NCBI GenBank assembly: GCA_035911095.1
Contig: JAMHWF010000077.1
Location: 1 to 64,000, forward strand
DNA from: JAMHWF01 sp035911095
GTDB taxonomy: Bacteria > Pseudomonadota > Gammaproteobacteria > Burkholderiales > Burkholderiaceae_C
DNA length: 64,000 bases
Direction: 5' to 3'
Shown: piece by piece, positions 8,832-17,881 of the stretch
How the letters are laid out: each line of letters opens with the position of its first letter
Numbering within the stretch: the first letter of the stretch is position 1
Program-made: the position numbers and the translations under genes
The notes under the pieces: generated by a model
What the model saw: only the letters and a program-made list of their open reading frames with translations
Told to the model about the DNA's origin: nothing
The model's database searches: none

Positions 8832-8847
8832 GTTATAGCCAGGCAAC
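8826..8847 (+). other. Left attachment site (attL) and left terminal inverted repeat
   Basis: comM sequence ends in TTCCTCG (8826-8832), followed by the element end with TATAGCCAGGCAAC (8834-8847). The right end, read inverted, gives TATAGCTGGGGAAC, 11 of 14 identical. TTCCTCG is nearly repeated as TTCATCG at the right junction. A short, slightly heterologous core between inverted arms fits tyrosine-recombinase crossover. The exact crossover base cannot be fixed without the empty site. Confidence 0.75.
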
Positions 8848-8867
8848 AACTTCAGTAGACGAAGTTG
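8847..8867. repeat. Left subterminal inverted repeat
   Basis: CAACTTC and GAAGTTG form a perfect 7-bp dyad with a 7-base spacer, immediately inside the left terminal repeat. The right end has a dyad with the same 7-base spacing but different sequence. The terminal motif TATAGC also recurs at 8902-8907. These may be recombinase accessory sites or part of the operon promoter; the 93-base leader before the first gene holds no other feature I can name. Confidence 0.55.
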
Positions 8868-8925
8868 CCAAACAGGTGCCTACACGTCACAATGCGAAAC
8901 ATATAGCGGCACGCAATTTCAATAG

Positions 8926-10263
8926 ATGGCGTACACGGTCTACTTCAGCGACAGGGACATCACCAGCAAAGCCGGCTTCGGCAAGGTCGCGCACCTCCCC
9001 TGCATCTTCGACAACCGGCCCGGCTACCACCGACTGAGCAGTCGGTACCTTATCGACCGCGGCCTTGGACTCTGGAGTCCAAAGTCACGCGGCGGCGCTG
9101 TGCGCGTCGAGAGGCCCGGCGCACAGACCATTAAGAACTACGCGGACTGGCTCGCCAACTTCCTTGAGTGGTCCGAGGTTCGGGGCGTCACCCTTGCCAC
9201 TTGCGACTACACGGAGCACCTCATCGACCGATACCAAGCTGAAATGCTCAAAGGTATCTGGTCCCGAGACAACAGCCCGCTCGCCCCGAACACCATCAAT
9301 CCGCGTGTGCAGCAAGCGTGCGACTTCCTGACGTGGATGGCGGACAAGGGCTATCGCGAACCATTCGGCGTACCAACCGAGACGGTGCGCAGGCGCTTCG
9401 GAAGCGCCACCAGCTCAGTCGGGCATCACGCGCACGATGTCGTCGTGCGCAAAGGCAAGGTGCGCAAGAACAAGCGGCGCCTTCGCATGCCGACGGACAC
9501 CGAGGTGCGCGTTTGGCTGGACCGGGTGTACGCCGAGTTCGGCAACACCAAGGGGCTCATGTGCGAAATGGTGCTGCTGACCGCCTTGCGCCGGGAAGAA
9601 GTGGCCTGCTGGCGAATGGACACCCTGCCGGAGAACCGTAGGGACTGGCACATCAACAACCCTCTGGCACCGCGCGATGAGCAGCGCGTGCTCGTCGAGG
9701 TGAAGTACGGCACGAAGGGGAAGAGCCAGGGTGAGGATGACCACGGCGACAAGCTCGGCCCTCCGCGCTCGATATGGGTGCCGCTGGTGTTCGCGGAGCG
9801 CCTCGACGACTACCGCAACAAGCTGCGCAACCCTGCGCTCAAGAAGTGGGTCAAGTCGGCCCCCTCCGTTGCTGAGCAGCGCGAACGGGCCAAGAACACC
9901 GTTCATCTCTTCCTCGACGAAGAAACCGGAGAGCGCATAAAGGCCAAGCGCCTATACGAAGCGTGGACAGGCGTGGACCTTCCCTTTGATGGCTGGTCAC
10001 CGCACTTGGGCCGCGACTGGTGGGCGTGCTCGGTGCTGTGGAAAGAGATGAAGAAGCACGACCACATTCGGACGCTGGACGCGAGCACCGCGACGGCGCT
10101 GCTGGAGTCCACCGCGATGAGCGTCATCCGGCTGCAAATCCAGCCGCAGCTCGGACACGCACACGACAGCACCTCGATGATTTACCTGCAATGGATTGCT
10201 GACATGGTGGGGGTCAACCTCTCCATCCAGTACGACGAAGAGCTTGACGAGACGGCAGCCTGA
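8926..10263 (+). CDS. Tyrosine recombinase 1 of the trio
   Basis: A 445-residue site-specific recombinase with an apparently complete active site: Arg222 in LLTALRREEVACW, a candidate Lys near 260-266 in the beta-hairpin VKYGTKGK, His360-x-x-Arg363 in SPHLGRDWWA, His411 and nucleophile Tyr420 in QLGHAHDSTSMIYLQW (His to Tyr spacing of nine, as usual). The N-terminal part, about residues 60-150, resembles a SAM-like core-binding domain. It is longer than a phage or XerC integrase. It is the first gene of the element's operon, with its ATG 93 bases from the left end. It probably cuts and joins the element ends. I cannot assign it to a named family. Confidence 0.88.
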   Translation: MAYTVYFSDRDITSKAGFGKVAHLPCIFDNRPGYHRLSSRYLIDRGLGLWSPKSRGGAVRVERPGAQTIKNYADWLANFLEWSEVRGVTLATCDYTEHLIDRYQAEMLKGIWSRDNSPLAPNTINPRVQQACDFLTWMADKGYREPFGVPTETVRRRFGSATSSVGHHAHDVVVRKGKVRKNKRRLRMPTDTEVRVWLDRVYAEFGNTKGLMCEMVLLTALRREEVACWRMDTLPENRRDWHINNPLAPRDEQRVLVEVKYGTKGKSQGEDDHGDKLGPPRSIWVPLVFAERLDDYRNKLRNPALKKWVKSAPSVAEQRERAKNTVHLFLDEETGERIKAKRLYEAWTGVDLPFDGWSPHLGRDWWACSVLWKEMKKHDHIRTLDASTATALLESTAMSVIRLQIQPQLGHAHDSTSMIYLQWIADMVGVNLSIQYDEELDETAA

Positions 10264-10298
10264 CGGCGGCAAGGCTCCTGAACAACACGGGACAGCTG

Positions 10299-12341
10299 AT
10301 GGGAATTCGGCGATACAAGAAGGACCACCTCCGAGAAGCAGCACAGCCGCTGGCGGTTGTGCCTGCGCCCGTGGCAAGCGCAGAGCCGGCGTCCAACGAG
10401 CCGCTCAGGTTCTGGACCAGCCACAAGGAGAAGCCTGTACTGGTGGACCTGGAGGTCTTCGCCCTCGGCCAGCAGGAGGGCCCGTCAGGGACTTGGCTGG
10501 GCCCGTTCACGGGGCGGCCTCAGTTGATTGCAGAACTGGCTCCAGCGCTGCACGCCACGCTCGGGTTCGCCTCCGAGTCGTCGGTTTCCCAGTTCAACCA
10601 CTCCCTGCGCACTTGGTGGCGCCTCCTGGACGCCCTTGAAGCGACGGCTCCCGGGGCCTCTGCGCCCCTGCCTCGGGTTGAGAAGGTCTCTGACCTCGGT
10701 GACCTGCATCGACAGCGAGCGATGGACGCTGCAATGGACCGGTTTACGTTCGCGCCGTTCTACCGCATGGTCAATCTTGTGCGCAAAGCGCAGGGGCTCA
10801 GGCCGTTCCACTGGCAACTGCCCGAGCAAGCCTCCAGCCGTCGCCACCTCCCGCCTCTCGAACATGTCAATCGTGTGAGGTTCGCGTTGAAGCGGGGCTG
10901 GTTCGCAGCACACGACCGCTGGGAGCTTGCCGACTCACTGCTTGCCGGGACACCTCCGCAGAATGACGAACAGCTGCGGTTGCTCAAGAACTATCAGCGC
11001 TTCCGCGCTGTCGTCGGGTCGGTTGGCCACCCTCGACCGGGCAGCCGGCCGATATGGGGCGAGTGGAGCTCGACCCAGTTCAACCGACAGGGCTACAACA
11101 TCCCCGAGATGCTGCGGGGCTTCTACCCCGATGCGGTCGACATCCGCATGGCGTTCTGCTTGTGCCTTGCCAGCACCGGCTTTAATCCAAGCGTCTTGCT
11201 GTCTCTCGATGCCACGAAGCCATTCATCGAGTCGCACCCGAAGGACCCGTCGCGCTATCTGCTGTGGGCCCACAAAGCGCGAGGCAACTCGGACCAGGTC
11301 ACTGAGGGTCTGTTCAAGTCCCAGGGCTCTCCCGGCGTAATCATCCAGACGCTGATACGCCGGACCAAGCCGCTGCGTGACCAGCTCGTCAAAGACTTGG
11401 CGTCGCTGCGCGCAAAGGACGAAGAACTGAGCCGGCAAGGTGCGACCAGCGCCGAGCGCGACCGCAGCAAGAAGGCGATTGTCAGGCTGGAACAAGGTAT
11501 CCGCTCTCCTTGGCTCTACGTCGTACCCGGCACGGAGCTCATCACCTGGCTGAACCGCGAGACCTACACGAGTGTGTCTTCAGAAGCTGGTGCAGGCTCC
11601 TTCCTTGATGACGTCATCGCGGGCATCAACGCCAAGGAGCCGATACCGGAGCGGCGCATCACCGCTCGCCTCACGCCCAGCGACTTCCGAGATGCATTCG
11701 CCGCGTACGCCTACCAGATGAGCGGCGGCGCGGTCCTGTATGTCATGAAGGTGCTCGGGCACAAGCAGCCCACCACGACGCAGGACTACCTCGACAACAC
11801 GTTGCTGAACGATGAGAGCAATCGGCTCTATCGCACGTTCAGCAATGCGCTGTGGCACGAAATCAAGGTCTACGGACGAGCAGACCCGACGTTGGTGGCC
11901 AAGTGGTCTCGCGATGGCAATGTCTCCGAGGAAGAGCGCGAGCGGCTGGCCCGCTATCGAGCACTTAAGCGCAGCCGCTTGGGCGTCGGGTGCAAGGACC
12001 CGACCTCTCCGCCCAAGCGCATCGCACCGGGCTTCAAGGCTGACGGAAAGGCCGAATGCCCCGTCCAGCGCTGCACCTTGTGCCTGGAGAACGCAGTGCT
12101 CTTCCCCGACAGCGTGGACGGCCTGTGCAAGCGGCTGGCCGAGCTTCGCGCCATCCAGTCCCAGATGGCGAGCCTGGCCTTCATGGAGTCGTCCTTCGGC
12201 GAGGAAATGCAAAACACCGAGTTGGCGCTCCAGCACTTTGACCCTAAGGAGGTTGCGGCCCTCTTGGACAAGTGGCAGGGCCGCATTGAACGAGGCGAGC
12301 ACCGTGCCTTGGGCTTCGAAGGAACTGAGGTGATGGCATGA
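10299..12341 (+). CDS. Tyrosine recombinase 2 of the trio, with altered active site
   Basis: A 680-residue protein with a recognisable C-terminal tyrosine-recombinase fold: His488 and Tyr497 in KVLGHKQPTTTQDYLDN at the correct nine-residue spacing. Two catalytic positions are changed. The TGLR motif reads ASTGFNPSVLLSL, giving Asn296 for Arg, and the HxxR box reads TPSDFRDAF, giving Ser461 for His while Arg464 remains. Beyond the fold, Cys587, Cys592, Cys595 and Cys610 could bind a metal, followed by a helical tail. It is probably a structural or partner subunit rather than an independent recombinase (inference). The gene starts 35 bases after the first recombinase and overlaps the third by ATGA. 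Confidence 0.82.
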   Translation: MGIRRYKKDHLREAAQPLAVVPAPVASAEPASNEPLRFWTSHKEKPVLVDLEVFALGQQEGPSGTWLGPFTGRPQLIAELAPALHATLGFASESSVSQFNHSLRTWWRLLDALEATAPGASAPLPRVEKVSDLGDLHRQRAMDAAMDRFTFAPFYRMVNLVRKAQGLRPFHWQLPEQASSRRHLPPLEHVNRVRFALKRGWFAAHDRWELADSLLAGTPPQNDEQLRLLKNYQRFRAVVGSVGHPRPGSRPIWGEWSSTQFNRQGYNIPEMLRGFYPDAVDIRMAFCLCLASTGFNPSVLLSLDATKPFIESHPKDPSRYLLWAHKARGNSDQVTEGLFKSQGSPGVIIQTLIRRTKPLRDQLVKDLASLRAKDEELSRQGATSAERDRSKKAIVRLEQGIRSPWLYVVPGTELITWLNRETYTSVSSEAGAGSFLDDVIAGINAKEPIPERRITARLTPSDFRDAFAAYAYQMSGGAVLYVMKVLGHKQPTTTQDYLDNTLLNDESNRLYRTFSNALWHEIKVYGRADPTLVAKWSRDGNVSEEERERLARYRALKRSRLGVGCKDPTSPPKRIAPGFKADGKAECPVQRCTLCLENAVLFPDSVDGLCKRLAELRAIQSQMASLAFMESSFGEEMQNTELALQHFDPKEVAALLDKWQGRIERGEHRALGFEGTEVMA

Positions 12342-14650
12342 CGGCAGCGACCACTGCAAAGAGGGGCAACCGCGCTCCTGACATCCGGGAGACCCGAGAA
12401 GCGGCGCTGTCGCTGGTCAGCGCGGAAAACGTTCAGCACGCGGACGTCCAAGGCGTGCTTGCCTTGCAAGCAGCGCTGCAGCACGGCCATCGCTATGGAA
12501 TCTGGTCTACGCCCAGCAAATGGAATCCCGGCGAGCACAGCAAGGCCGTACTCAACGTCGACCTCCGGGCCCGCATCGTCCACTTCTTGTCTGACGCCCT
12601 TAAACAGGCCGTTCTCGACGACGACAGGGCAGCTGAGCTCGCTGCAGCAGACGCTGTGCTGCAGCGTCTGCCGTCGCCATTGCAGCGCGCGGTCGACGAG
12701 CTTGTACTCGTGCTCACGAGATACCTGCTGGTCCTGCGCATGGGGCCGGCCGGCATCGCCCGCAACAAGAACGGTGTCGCGCTCGACCCGAGCAACATCA
12801 ACGACATCGCGTACTTGTGGGCGCCACCCATGCTGGCAGCCGTGCTGCCGAAGATGCTCGCCGACAGAGACCGCAACGGTTGCCTCTGTCTGCTGACACC
12901 CGAGGACGTTGAAGGGCTGTCCGCGGCAGGTAAGAAGCAAGCCTTGCTGGAGATGAAGCGAATGCACCTCCTGGCCGAGCGAGGCTGCTGGGGTGACGTG
13001 CCCGTCATCGGGGACGCGGTGGTCGCGGTAACACCCGTCGCAGGTGCCGCAGCGGTCGTCGCCGAACAGGCCAAGCGAGACCCGCATCGGCCTCTGCCGG
13101 ATGACTACGTGTCGGAGATGGGCAAATGCAGCCTCTGGCTCATCCAGGACCTTGCACCGAACCTGCTGGCTGTCGCCGAGAAGGTCAGCAAGCTCTGGGC
13201 CGAGACCGACGACCCGGCCCTGAAGCCTCACAGCATCCAATCCCGTCGAGTCCGCGCGCTTAAACCGCTTCTCGAGCGCTTTGAGTGGCGGGACCACTTG
13301 GGACGGCCCATCGTCGAGCCTCCGTTTCCGCTGCGGCTGAGCCAGGTCGGCAAGAACTCGAACGCGTCGAAGAAGGAAGACACCGAGGACGACGGTGTCG
13401 ACGAGCGCCCAGACGCCGACCCTGCCGGAAACGAAGACCAGCTGCAGGTCGAGTGGCCCCCGAGGTCGTTAGGCGACATCCTCGGGCTGATGCACAACGT
13501 CCAGCTGGCGCACATCTTCGTCGTGCTGCTGTCCACCGGCGCGAGAAAGGCGGAGGCTCTCGACTGGCAGCGAGACTGCCTGGAGTACTCGGTTAACGGC
13601 ATGCCCTACGCGAACGGCCGGACCTTCAAGCTCGTCGAGCGCCACGACGGTGAGAAGCGCGACTGGGTGCTGCCGGACTTGGCGGTTCAAGCACTCGAGC
13701 AGCAGGTGCGCATGGTTGCGCTGCTTGAGTCGATTGGGCCGCAACGACCGGCCCGTCCGCAGGTTCCGGCTCCGACGGGAGACTCACCCACGCACCTATG
13801 GGTGCAGCGTGGGGCAACCTCAGAAGGCGCGCGCTTCGCCCCATTGAAGGGGCTGAACACGGCGCTCGTGTCGTACGCCAGGACCCTGGGCATGGAGACG
13901 TCGCCGGGTGGTCAGCGACTGCGTGCGCACCGGTTCAGGAAGACGGTGGCGCGCCTTTGTGCGCTGGCGCTCACGCAGGCGCCCAAGGTGCTGATGGATG
14001 TCTTTGGCCACAAGTCCATCGAGATGACCCTGTACTACATCCTCACGGACAAGGAGCTGCAGGCTGAAGTGGAGCAGGTCAGCCGCGAGTTGCGGGTGAT
14101 GCGCGCCAAAGAGGTCATCGAGAAGATGGTCGATGCGGAGAACTCTCCGACTGCGTTGCCGCTGGGCGGCTATGGCGGCCCAGCGGCCTTGGCTATGCAG
14201 CGCGCCATCGACGTTCACCGGGAGGGCTTGCACCGGCGTGGGGAGCAGTGGGGCGCGAACAGCGTCATCGAGCTTGCCGAAGTCCTGACCCTGCAGGGCA
14301 AGGCTTGGCAGGTGGTCCGCAAGGGTGTTATGTGCACCAAGCTTCCAGGGACCGAGACGGGGCTGTGCAACAAGAGCAGGGGGCATCCGGAACCTTCCCG
14401 ATGCGCTTCGTCCTGTGACCATCGGCTGGAGGAAGACTTCCTACGCGAGGATGTGGATGCCTCGATTGCTGAGGCAATCGCCGCGTACCGAGTGGCCGCC
14501 GAGGACGAAGGGAGCATGGAGAAGGCGCTGTGGGCCGGGCAAATCCGCGCCCATGTCCCTCGGTTCGAGGACCTACGCCTTAAGTGGGAGAACGACCCCA
14601 TCGTCCAGGAAGTGATGAAGACGAGTTCGCCCGAGGAGGTGGCCGCATGA
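12338..14650 (+). CDS. Tyrosine recombinase 3 of the trio
   Basis: A 770-residue recombinase, unusually long. Catalytic residues are in place: Arg403 in LLSTGARKAEALDW, a candidate Lys in RTFKLVERHDGEKRD, His531-x-x-Arg534 in RAHRFRKTVARL, His558 and Tyr567 in FGHKSIEMTLYYILTD. An acidic, probably flexible linker (EDTEDDGVDERPDADP) lies near residue 350 between the N-terminal region and the catalytic domain. The C-terminal region has Cys666, Cys677, Cys689 and Cys693, a possible metal site comparable in position to that of recombinase 2. Start and stop both overlap neighbours by ATGA, so translation is coupled. With recombinase 1 it supplies the second complete active site of the element. Confidence 0.88.
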   Translation: MTAATTAKRGNRAPDIRETREAALSLVSAENVQHADVQGVLALQAALQHGHRYGIWSTPSKWNPGEHSKAVLNVDLRARIVHFLSDALKQAVLDDDRAAELAAADAVLQRLPSPLQRAVDELVLVLTRYLLVLRMGPAGIARNKNGVALDPSNINDIAYLWAPPMLAAVLPKMLADRDRNGCLCLLTPEDVEGLSAAGKKQALLEMKRMHLLAERGCWGDVPVIGDAVVAVTPVAGAAAVVAEQAKRDPHRPLPDDYVSEMGKCSLWLIQDLAPNLLAVAEKVSKLWAETDDPALKPHSIQSRRVRALKPLLERFEWRDHLGRPIVEPPFPLRLSQVGKNSNASKKEDTEDDGVDERPDADPAGNEDQLQVEWPPRSLGDILGLMHNVQLAHIFVVLLSTGARKAEALDWQRDCLEYSVNGMPYANGRTFKLVERHDGEKRDWVLPDLAVQALEQQVRMVALLESIGPQRPARPQVPAPTGDSPTHLWVQRGATSEGARFAPLKGLNTALVSYARTLGMETSPGGQRLRAHRFRKTVARLCALALTQAPKVLMDVFGHKSIEMTLYYILTDKELQAEVEQVSRELRVMRAKEVIEKMVDAENSPTALPLGGYGGPAALAMQRAIDVHREGLHRRGEQWGANSVIELAEVLTLQGKAWQVVRKGVMCTKLPGTETGLCNKSRGHPEPSRCASSCDHRLEEDFLREDVDASIAEAIAAYRVAAEDEGSMEKALWAGQIRAHVPRFEDLRLKWENDPIVQEVMKTSSPEEVAA

Positions 14651-15174
14651 ACAAGCGTTCGGATAAGACGCGTGCGTTGATACAGCAGAGTGCCTTGCAA
14701 ATGGGTCAAGCTCGCTCGGACGATGTCGAGCAGCGGGTGCGGGCGGTCATGGCGACTATCGAGAAGGAGATGGCCGACAACGACGGCATCTACCCTCACA
14801 ACAAGGGCGCCCTGAGCAAAGCCGAAGTCGCACGGCGTGCGGACATCCACCCCACGACCTTCCACACTGAGAAGCAGCGAAAGCTTGGCGGAGAAGTCCA
14901 AACTTGGTTGGACGACCTGAAGGAAAAGAAGGTCGTCGGCCGCGGGTCGGTGCGCCGGGAACTGGCCGACCGCGTGGCCGACTGGAAGCAGCAGTACGAA
15001 GGGCTCCAGCAGTCTCATCGCGACACCGAGCTTGAGTTGCAGCAAGTGCAGGCCGACCTGCAGACCCTCCAGAAGGAGATGGAAAAGCTGCAGCGTGAGC
15101 ATGAGCGAGTGCTCAAGCAGCTCGCGGCCGCCGCGGGCGAAAAGGTCGTGCCGCTGCGAGGCAAGAAGGGCTGA
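14647..15174 (+). CDS. Small DNA-binding/coiled-coil protein of the element (first of two)
   Basis: A 175-residue protein. Residues about 45-85 contain a helix-turn-helix-like segment (NKGALSKAEVARRADIHPTT) and residues about 105-165 a strong heptad pattern (ELELQQVQADLQTLQKEME). ATG start overlapping the stop of recombinase 3, with GAGGAGG nine bases upstream. A short coiled-coil protein downstream of tyrosine recombinases recalls TnpC of Tn554 and the small third protein of gamma-mobile-trio systems, but that is an architectural comparison only. A role as accessory DNA-binding or orientation factor is inference. Confidence 0.75.
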   Translation: MNKRSDKTRALIQQSALQMGQARSDDVEQRVRAVMATIEKEMADNDGIYPHNKGALSKAEVARRADIHPTTFHTEKQRKLGGEVQTWLDDLKEKKVVGRGSVRRELADRVADWKQQYEGLQQSHRDTELELQQVQADLQTLQKEMEKLQREHERVLKQLAAAAGEKVVPLRGKKG

Positions 15175-15179
15175 CGAGC

Positions 15180-15677
15180 ATGGCACGACCCAGCATCATT
15201 CCGCAGGTTCGCGTTCGCCTTGAGGACTACCTCAACGAGCGGGAGGTCGAGTACCTCGCAATGCCCCCGGACGACCGTTGCCCGACCCTGCCGTCAACCT
15301 CGGACGGCAAGGTCAACGTCCGCGCCGTCGCCGAAGCCATCGGCCTGAAGCAGACCCAGGAGAAGTACCTCTACGAACGCGAGGAGCTGACCCAGCTCAT
15401 CAACCTCATGGCCGAGGGCCAGGGGCTGTTGCCGATTGGCTCGCGTCTGGTTCAGGCCGCCGGAGACAAGTCCTTCAAGGAACGGATGGTCCGCCAGGCC
15501 CAGGCGGCGAAGGCTTCCGCTCAAGCAGCCGTCGAGGCTCAGGCGGTGCACGCAGAGCTGCTGGACAAGCTTCGAGCGGCGGTGGCCGACATCGAAGTGC
15601 TCAAGGCAGAGAACACGCGCCTGCGTGCCCAGCTCGACGCAGTCCAGTTGGGCCTGTTCGTGAGGGTTGAGGATTGA
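15180..15677 (+). CDS. Small coiled-coil protein of the element (second of two)
   Basis: A 165-residue protein of the same general plan as its upstream neighbour: a basic N-terminal region (MARPSIIPQVRVRLEDYLNE), a possible helix-turn-helix (NVRAVAEAIGLKQTQEKYL, residues about 43-61) and a C-terminal coiled coil (LLDKLRAAVADIEVLKAEN, residues about 122-150). No family recognised. The ATG is 5 bases after the previous stop; its stop overlaps the TTG start of the helicase. Both small proteins may bind element ends or bridge recombinase subunits (inference). Confidence 0.72.
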   Translation: MARPSIIPQVRVRLEDYLNEREVEYLAMPPDDRCPTLPSTSDGKVNVRAVAEAIGLKQTQEKYLYEREELTQLINLMAEGQGLLPIGSRLVQAAGDKSFKERMVRQAQAAKASAQAAVEAQAVHAELLDKLRAAVADIEVLKAENTRLRAQLDAVQLGLFVRVED

Positions 15678-17881
15678 GCGCACCCTTTGCCGGCACCGTT
15701 GTCGTCGAGCGGGTGCTCTCCCAGCTCGATGGAGGGTGCATCTTCACCGGCCTGCGGGACGACGGCACCGTCCTTCGCGTGAAGTTCGCTGGCCGCGACC
15801 TCCAACCGCTTCCTGGAGATACCTTCGAGGTCACCGGCGCGCTATCGAGCTATCAAGACCGCTTCGGCCGGGCGGTGGCGCAGGTGGACAGCAAGCGCAT
15901 GAAGCGCACCGTCCGCAAGGGCACTCTGCTGCGACCGTGGCTGCAGCGCTTGCCGAACCTCGGGGAGGTGCGTGCGCAGCGCCTGGTCGATGCCTTCGGC
16001 CACAACCTCTCAGCGGTCCTGACTGATGTCACGAAGCTGCCCGACGTGGCGGCACTCATCGAGCCAAGCAAGCCGGCCCTGTCCGCCAGGATTGCTGCCC
16101 AGCTCTATGCGGCAATGGCGACACAGGCCGGCGGTGACCGATTGAAAACCGCCGAGGTCGAGTTCCTTACCTACCTCGAGAAGCTGGGCGTCAAGGAGTC
16201 GCGCGTCGCCACCCAGTTGTGGCGCTTCTTGGCCGGGGCCGACGCCGTTGACCGCTTGCGCCGCAATCCCTACGTGCCGGCAAGCCTTGTGGACTGGAAG
16301 CTGGCTGACCGTGTGGGCCTGCGATTGCTGCGCGACGCGGATGAGGCCGTCGACCTGTCGACCCATCCATCCCGGCTCCTTGGGGCGCTGAACAGCGTTT
16401 GGCGCGAGCTCCTTGCTGAGGGGCATACGGCGGCATTGCCGGAGCGCGTAGAAGCGCTTCTGGAGGCCCGCGGCGCCTCGCCAAAGGTCAGCCTGCAGCT
16501 GGCGAGCGAACAGCGCCTTCTGAGGCGTTCTGGGCCCTTGCTGAGGGCGCCGGGCGCAGCATGGCTGGAGGACCAGGTCAGCGCTGCCCTGGCGGCCATG
16601 GAGGCGCGTGCGGCCACGGTCCCCATTCCCTCTGGAGACGCCCTGGAGGCTCTGGTCTATGACGCCGAGAGCTCCACCGGGCTACAGCTCACGGATGAAC
16701 AGCATGCCGCGGTCGTGACGTTGCTGAGGCTGCCGGTCGCAGCCTTGCAGGGAGGGGCCGGCGTCGGCAAGACCACCGTGATGAAGGTGCTGGCCACGGC
16801 GTGGGAGTTTGCTGGTGGTGACGTTGTGATGGGGGCGCTGGCTGGCAAGGCCGCGCTCACCTTGTCGCGAGGCGCCTCGTCGCCGGCGCGCCCCCGGCTG
16901 GCGTACACGGTCGCCCGGTTGATTGGCATGCTGCAGCGACAACGCGACCAAGCGTCCGATGCCCAGCTTAAGCGTCCCACGTCGGATGTGACGTTTACGG
17001 AGCGCACGCTGCTCGTCATCGACGAGGCAGGCATGCTCGATACACCGAGCCTGCACACCCTGCTTGCCTTGCTTCCAGAAGGTGCACGGGTTCTCTTCGC
17101 CGGTGACGAGGGGCAGCTGCCGCCCGTCGGTATCGGCAAGGTCTTCCATGACCTCGTGTCCGAGGGCTCGCGCGTGGCCAGGTTGACCAAGGTCCTGCGA
17201 CAAGCGGCCGACAGCGACATTCCAGCGGCATCGAGGTCCGTGCGCGAGGGGCGCGTGCCTGCGCTCAACGTCTGGAACGGCGAAGCCAAGGGCGTGTTCC
17301 TCGTTCCTCCCGGGCAGCGTGACCTTGTGCTGCGTAGCCTGCGCGGGCGAAGCGAGCTAATGGTCGTGGCTGCGATGCGAGCGACCGTCGCAGACATCAA
17401 CGACTCTGAGGCGCACGCATGTCGCACAGCGAGCGCAACCACGCGCCGACTCGGTCCGCTCGCGACCGTCGCTGCTGGCGACCCCGTTGTCATGACGGCG
17501 AACCGCTACCAGGACGGGCTCTTCAATGGCCTGCTCGGCGTCGTCACCTCCATCGACGGCCCGAGCATCGACATTCATTGGGACGGTGAGGATGCACCGC
17601 GGTCACTCGCTCCGGAAGCTGAAGGTGATGTTGAACTGGCCTACGCCATCACCTGCCACAAGGCCCAGGGGAGTTCGTCAGCAGCTGTCGTCGTTGTCGT
17701 CGAGCGGTCAGTCCTCGTCACCCGGGAGTGGCTCTACACCGCCATCACTCGCGGCAAGGACCTTGTGCTGCTTGTCTGCGATGAGGAGGGGCTACGCGAT
17801 GCCATCGACAGACGCACTCTGCGTACGACCGGCTTCACCTTGCCTGCCCGACCAACGCCGTTGCCCTACGTTCCCGCCTAG
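15674..17881 (+). CDS. RecD2-like superfamily 1 helicase of the element
   Basis: A 735-residue SF1 helicase. The N-terminus resembles the OB-fold and HhH region of RecD2 (GCIFTGLRDDGTVLRVKF, then LPNLGEVRAQRLVDAFG). Walker A is GGAGVGKTT (Lys366), motif II IDEAG (Asp450-Glu451), motif III FAGDEGQLPPVG, and the C-terminal motifs AYAITCHKAQGSS and LYTAITRGKDLVLLV form the UvrD_C_2-type domain. Such 5'-3' helicases act in DNA repair and plasmid processing. The likely start is a TTG overlapping the upstream stop; no in-frame ATG precedes the OB region. A helicase in a tyrosine-recombinase element suggests that single-stranded DNA or replication is involved in movement (inference). Confidence 0.87.
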   Translation: MSAPFAGTVVVERVLSQLDGGCIFTGLRDDGTVLRVKFAGRDLQPLPGDTFEVTGALSSYQDRFGRAVAQVDSKRMKRTVRKGTLLRPWLQRLPNLGEVRAQRLVDAFGHNLSAVLTDVTKLPDVAALIEPSKPALSARIAAQLYAAMATQAGGDRLKTAEVEFLTYLEKLGVKESRVATQLWRFLAGADAVDRLRRNPYVPASLVDWKLADRVGLRLLRDADEAVDLSTHPSRLLGALNSVWRELLAEGHTAALPERVEALLEARGASPKVSLQLASEQRLLRRSGPLLRAPGAAWLEDQVSAALAAMEARAATVPIPSGDALEALVYDAESSTGLQLTDEQHAAVVTLLRLPVAALQGGAGVGKTTVMKVLATAWEFAGGDVVMGALAGKAALTLSRGASSPARPRLAYTVARLIGMLQRQRDQASDAQLKRPTSDVTFTERTLLVIDEAGMLDTPSLHTLLALLPEGARVLFAGDEGQLPPVGIGKVFHDLVSEGSRVARLTKVLRQAADSDIPAASRSVREGRVPALNVWNGEAKGVFLVPPGQRDLVLRSLRGRSELMVVAAMRATVADINDSEAHACRTASATTRRLGPLATVAAGDPVVMTANRYQDGLFNGLLGVVTSIDGPSIDIHWDGEDAPRSLAPEAEGDVELAYAITCHKAQGSSSAAVVVVVERSVLVTREWLYTAITRGKDLVLLVCDEEGLRDAIDRRTLRTTGFTLPARPTPLPYVPA

